The notes under the pieces were generated by a model that was given only the letters and a program-made list of their open reading frames with translations, had not been told where the DNA came from and searched no databases. From assembly GCA_007123395.1 (NCBI GenBank), contig SKLD01000257.1:1-6687 (forward strand): a DNA stretch of 6,687 nucleotides. The letters run 5' to 3'. The stretch is from Opitutales bacterium. Its GTDB lineage: Bacteria; Verrucomicrobiota; Verrucomicrobiia; Opitutales; Oceanipulchritudinaceae. The translations under genes and the position numbers were made by a program. Of this stretch, positions 4,390 through 6,687 are shown piece after piece. Position 1 is the first letter of the stretch, and every line of letters begins with the position of its first letter.

Positions 4390-6090
4390 TCAATGTTTCA
4401 GGGACAGCCGACGGGAGATGACACGCACGGTTTGGTCACCAACACGCACGGCGTCTTCGAGCACTTCGATGGACGGCGTGTCACCCGCGCCGGGAAAGAG
4501 AAAGGCGAGGGTGTGCTCCCCCATTCGCAATCGGTTGGTTTCCGGTGCTCCAAAGCCATGCCACACGAGCATCACATCCCTTCCGGATTTTCCGGAGAAA
4601 TCCACCGCGAAGGAACCGCCGTCGCGAAAAGTGAGAACGGAGCCTCCGTGTTCGCGCACATCATATTCCGCGAGAATACCGCCGCGGAACCGACCCCATG
4701 TCTGCAATTCTCCGTTCGTCAGAAGGCTCACCGTATTCTCCGCCGAGGCTCGGATATAGCCTGGCGTTGTCCGGTTCAGGACCGAGATGATGACATCGCT
4801 TTCATCTTCGAAACGGTTTCGCCAAGCGTGAAATCCGTGCCGTGCGTCGTGGTTTCGGCGGGGCCAGGAAACGCTGGGGTGTTCCGGTTCGAGTTCGAAG
4901 GGGAAGTTGATGAAAGCCAACACGGCGGTGTGTGGATAAACGCTCACCGTGTCGAACGGCGTGCCGTCGGCAAGGTCTGCCGCACGGAACCAACGGTCGT
5001 AGATCCAGAGGAGACCGGGCAGGTATTCGTCATCCAAAATGCCGAAGGCATGGGCGAAGTAGCCGCCTCCGGATAACGTGGAGCGCGCCCATGTGTTGTG
5101 CGGGTAACCCCCGCGGTTGGGACGAAAGTCGGCCTGCCCGTCCTCCATTTGGGCAAGGAACATCCAGCGCTTTGCCATCCATTGCACGTTCGGGCGGGCG
5201 GTGGCGAAGTCGACCCCTGCCGCGGTTCGCCAAGCCTGCACGGCGGGGAGTAAAGCAATGTGGGCCGCCATGGAGCCCGTGCCGTCACCCTCCGCGAAAA
5301 ATCCGCCTTCGCCGAAACCCTCGGTGAGTGCGCGCTCGATTCCTTTTTGGTTCTTTTCCAAGAGCGGAGCGATGATGTCCATGTCCACGCCGGGATCCCC
5401 CTTGATCGCGAGGAGGGCGAGTGCCGCGCCGCCGACTTGCATGCCCCAGTGGTTGCTGATCGGGGCATGGCTCGCCCCCCCGGCGAGATTAACAAGCGTC
5501 GTGCGTCCGCCTTGGCTGAAGTTTTGGATGGCCCGGGCCACTTTCACGCGGAAGTTCTCGTCCCAGCCGTCGTGCAGAAGATCATAGGCGACCGCATACC
5601 AACCGAGCGTTGGTCCCGCGCGGAGGGCACCCGAGCCCCCTTTCCAACCGTAGCGGCCCGTGCGGTCGCGGTCACGGATGCCGGCAAACGCCCATTCAAA
5701 GCACTCGGCCCCGAGTTCAGCGTATCTTTTTTCGCCGGTTAGTTGATAAAGAAGCCCGAATCCAGCCGCGTGCCCGATACTGTAGGCCCCCACCGGCAGG
5801 TCGATGGGGCGGGTGCCGTCGCCGAAGGGAACGTCTTTCGGTCGATAATGCTCCGGCATGCCGTCGGCGCCGCCGAGCAGTTCGCGAAGCCGCGCGAGAA
5901 TGGCCTGTCCCTCAGGAGTTTCCGCCCTCGCGCGAAGCCGCGGCAGATCCGCCCGACGGAAAAAGAGACGCGGGTGTTCTCCCGGCTCCACCGCCGCGTG
6001 GCCGGGGACAGGGGCGGGCCATGGTGCTTGAATGGGCGTTGCGGACGTGGACATGGTAAGGGCTAGGGTGATCAGGGCTACGGTTCTCAT
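4390..6090 (-). CDS. Secreted heparinase II/III-like polysaccharide lyase family protein
   Basis: The 566-residue protein starts at ATG 6090, where a classic signal peptide follows (M-R-T then a hydrophobic run, with cleavage near A17 or A22). A TTG-started extension to 6135 would put 15 residues in front of it and is disfavoured. Residues 39-50 (H-P-R-L-F-F-R-R-A-D-L-P) are the usual opening of heparinase-like proteins. About 100-370 is helix-rich and fits an alpha/alpha toroid, with I-S-N-H-W-G (211-216), G-G-A-A-L-A-L-L-A (220-228) and G-E-G-G-F-F-A-E-G (260-268). About 415-566 is beta-rich and fits the C-terminal sandwich, starting at W-R-N-R-F-E-D-E (423-430). Relatives cleave uronic-acid polysaccharides by beta-elimination outside the cytoplasm. 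N213-H214 are plausible active-site residues, but the tyrosine often found just after the E-G motif is not there. Substrate unknown; a non-lyase role is possible. Confidence 0.82.
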   Translation of the reverse strand: MRTVALITLALTMSTSATPIQAPWPAPVPGHAAVEPGEHPRLFFRRADLPRLRARAETPEGQAILARLRELLGGADGMPEHYRPKDVPFGDGTRPIDLPVGAYSIGHAAGFGLLYQLTGEKRYAELGAECFEWAFAGIRDRDRTGRYGWKGGSGALRAGPTLGWYAVAYDLLHDGWDENFRVKVARAIQNFSQGGRTTLVNLAGGASHAPISNHWGMQVGGAALALLAIKGDPGVDMDIIAPLLEKNQKGIERALTEGFGEGGFFAEGDGTGSMAAHIALLPAVQAWRTAAGVDFATARPNVQWMAKRWMFLAQMEDGQADFRPNRGGYPHNTWARSTLSGGGYFAHAFGILDDEYLPGLLWIYDRWFRAADLADGTPFDTVSVYPHTAVLAFINFPFELEPEHPSVSWPRRNHDARHGFHAWRNRFEDESDVIISVLNRTTPGYIRASAENTVSLLTNGELQTWGRFRGGILAEYDVREHGGSVLTFRDGGSFAVDFSGKSGRDVMLVWHGFGAPETNRLRMGEHTLAFLFPGAGDTPSIEVLEDAVRVGDQTVRVISRRLSLKH

Positions 6091-6131
6091 CGGTCGGGGA
6101 ATACGAAGCAGGTTGGCTTGGAAGGCCCGGC

Positions 6132-6142
6132 GCAATCAAGCC
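6132..6142 (-). repeat. GGCTTGATTGC motif upstream of the lyase, repeated before the HTH gene
   Basis: GGCTTGATTGC (minus strand) occurs 42-52 bases upstream of the lyase ATG, and again at 4141-4151 across the TTG start of the HTH gene, in the same orientation. Both copies sit at gene beginnings rather than inside genes. Eleven identical bases can arise by chance in this much sequence, so the motif is noted without a function. Confidence 0.25.
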
Positions 6143-6180
6143 AAACCAATTCCGGTGTTGCGGTGGCACATTTCACGGTT

Positions 6181-6197
6181 CAAATGTTCGACATTTG
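6181..6197. repeat. Perfect hairpin just upstream of the Y1 transposase
   Basis: CAAATGT (6181-6187) and ACATTTG (6191-6197) pair perfectly around TCG, and TTTT follows on the plus strand (6197 is followed by three T). It ends 38 bases before the transposase ATG. IS200/IS605-type and REP-associated transposases act on single-stranded hairpins near element ends, so this is a plausible left-end recognition hairpin. It might instead be an operator in the divergent promoter region, or a weak terminator. Confidence 0.45.
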
Positions 6198-6235
6198 TTT
6201 TGCCATGGCCTCCGGGGTCTGTTTGGGTGGGTTCC

Positions 6236-6687
6236 ATGTATAGAAGACCGTTTCCTCGAAGACTCGTGGCGCCGGAGGGCGAATCCGGATGTTATCACTG
6301 CTACGGTCGTTGTGTGAACAAGGAGCGCTGGCTCGGCGACGAAGAGGCGAAGGACCGCTTTGTCGCGGAGCTGCGGCGGGTGGCGGACTTCTGCGGGGTG
6401 GAGGTGCTGACCTTCTGCGTGATGTCCAACCACTACCACATCCTCGTGCGCGTGGATCCGAAGGCGAAGGATGCGGATGACAAGGAGCTGGTGCGGCGCT
6501 TCCGTGTGCTCTACGGGGAGGAGAAGTGTCCGTATCTCAACCTGGACGCGCGGCGGGCGGCATGGTTGCTGGACTCGGAGTTGACCGACGCGGAGGAACT
6601 GCGGGAGCACCTGAAGAGCCGCATGGGCAGCCTTGCGGGGTTCATGAAGACACTGAAGCAGCGCTACAGCGTGTGGTATAACGGGGA
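6236..6687 (+). CDS. Y1/HUH transposase, IS200-like or REP-associated type, C-terminus cut by window edge
   Basis: An ATG at 6236, preceded by GGGTGGG at a suitable distance, opens 150 codons that run off the right edge. The protein has the Y1 transposase fold signatures: an early Y-H-C-Y-G-R-C-V-N strand (20-28), a basic/acidic helix with R-F-V-A-E-L-R-R-V-A (41-50), then F-C-V-M-S-N-H-Y-H-I-L-V (60-71), which holds the metal-binding HUH pair H66/H68. The segment F-M-K-T-L-K-Q-R-Y-S-V-W-Y-N (136-149) resembles the helix carrying the catalytic tyrosine in REP-associated enzymes, so Y144 or Y148 is the likely nucleophile. These enzymes cut and join single-stranded DNA at hairpins. About 45-60 residues between the HUH motif and this helix exceed what I recall for compact family members. 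It is divergent from the lyase; only its 5' half is visible. Confidence 0.9.
   Translation, partial: MYRRPFPRRLVAPEGESGCYHCYGRCVNKERWLGDEEAKDRFVAELRRVADFCGVEVLTFCVMSNHYHILVRVDPKAKDADDKELVRRFRVLYGEEKCPYLNLDARRAAWLLDSELTDAEELREHLKSRMGSLAGFMKTLKQRYSVWYNG

Noticed and set aside
4174..5076. Plus-strand frame of 300 codons across the lyase 3' end and the gap
   Set aside because: Antisense to the lyase and without family features.
6091..6135. TTG-started N-terminal extension of the lyase
   Set aside because: It would bury the signal peptide behind 15 residues; the ATG at 6090 gives a normal signal peptide at the very start.
6173..6610. Minus-strand 145-codon frame opposite the transposase
   Set aside because: Antisense to the HUH transposase frame, which has clear catalytic motifs.

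Overview
The window looks like a GC-rich chromosomal segment of a Verrucomicrobia-type bacterium, most likely near Opitutaceae. This is an inference from protein style: a TonB-dependent receptor whose mature N-terminus begins with an acidic stretch followed by the 'F-V-V-D-A-S-Q-D-R-G-Y' pattern common in that group, a heparinase-like lyase starting with 'HPRLFF', weak or absent Shine-Dalgarno sites, and transposase families frequent in Verrucomicrobia and Planctomycetes. No rRNA or other phylogenetic marker is present.

Layout. Four genes lie on the minus strand and are read from right to left: a secreted heparinase II/III-like lyase (4390-6090), a short double-HTH protein that looks like the N-terminal piece of a transposase (3644-4144), a GH130 family beta-mannoside phosphorylase or hydrolase (2508-3455), and a TonB-dependent outer-membrane receptor cut by the left edge (1-1942). 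A divergent Y1/HUH transposase on the plus strand (6236-6687) is cut by the right edge. The gaps are 245, 188 and 565 bases on the minus-strand side and 145 bases between the divergent genes, so the four minus-strand genes are not a tightly packed operon. Each gap contains inverted or direct repeats that could be promoters, operators or terminators.

How the genes may fit together (inference). Lyase, GH130 enzyme and outer-membrane receptor are the kind of parts found in a polysaccharide or glycan utilisation locus. The lyase would cut a polymer outside the cytoplasm, the receptor would import a product or a co-factor, and the GH130 enzyme, which has no signal peptide, would process beta-mannosides in the cytoplasm. 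The locus seems to have been disturbed by mobile DNA: a transposase fragment between lyase and GH130, and an IS200-like/REP-associated type transposase beside the lyase.

The points most worth following are: the replaced lysine in an otherwise well conserved GH130 phosphate pocket; the absence of an obvious catalytic tyrosine in the usual lyase motif; a 15-bp-arm inverted repeat next to a second inverted repeat in front of GH130; a perfect hairpin just upstream of the Y1 transposase; and the inverted repeats around the truncated HTH gene. I found no clear evidence of a defence system, CRISPR array, RNA gene or wholly new system.
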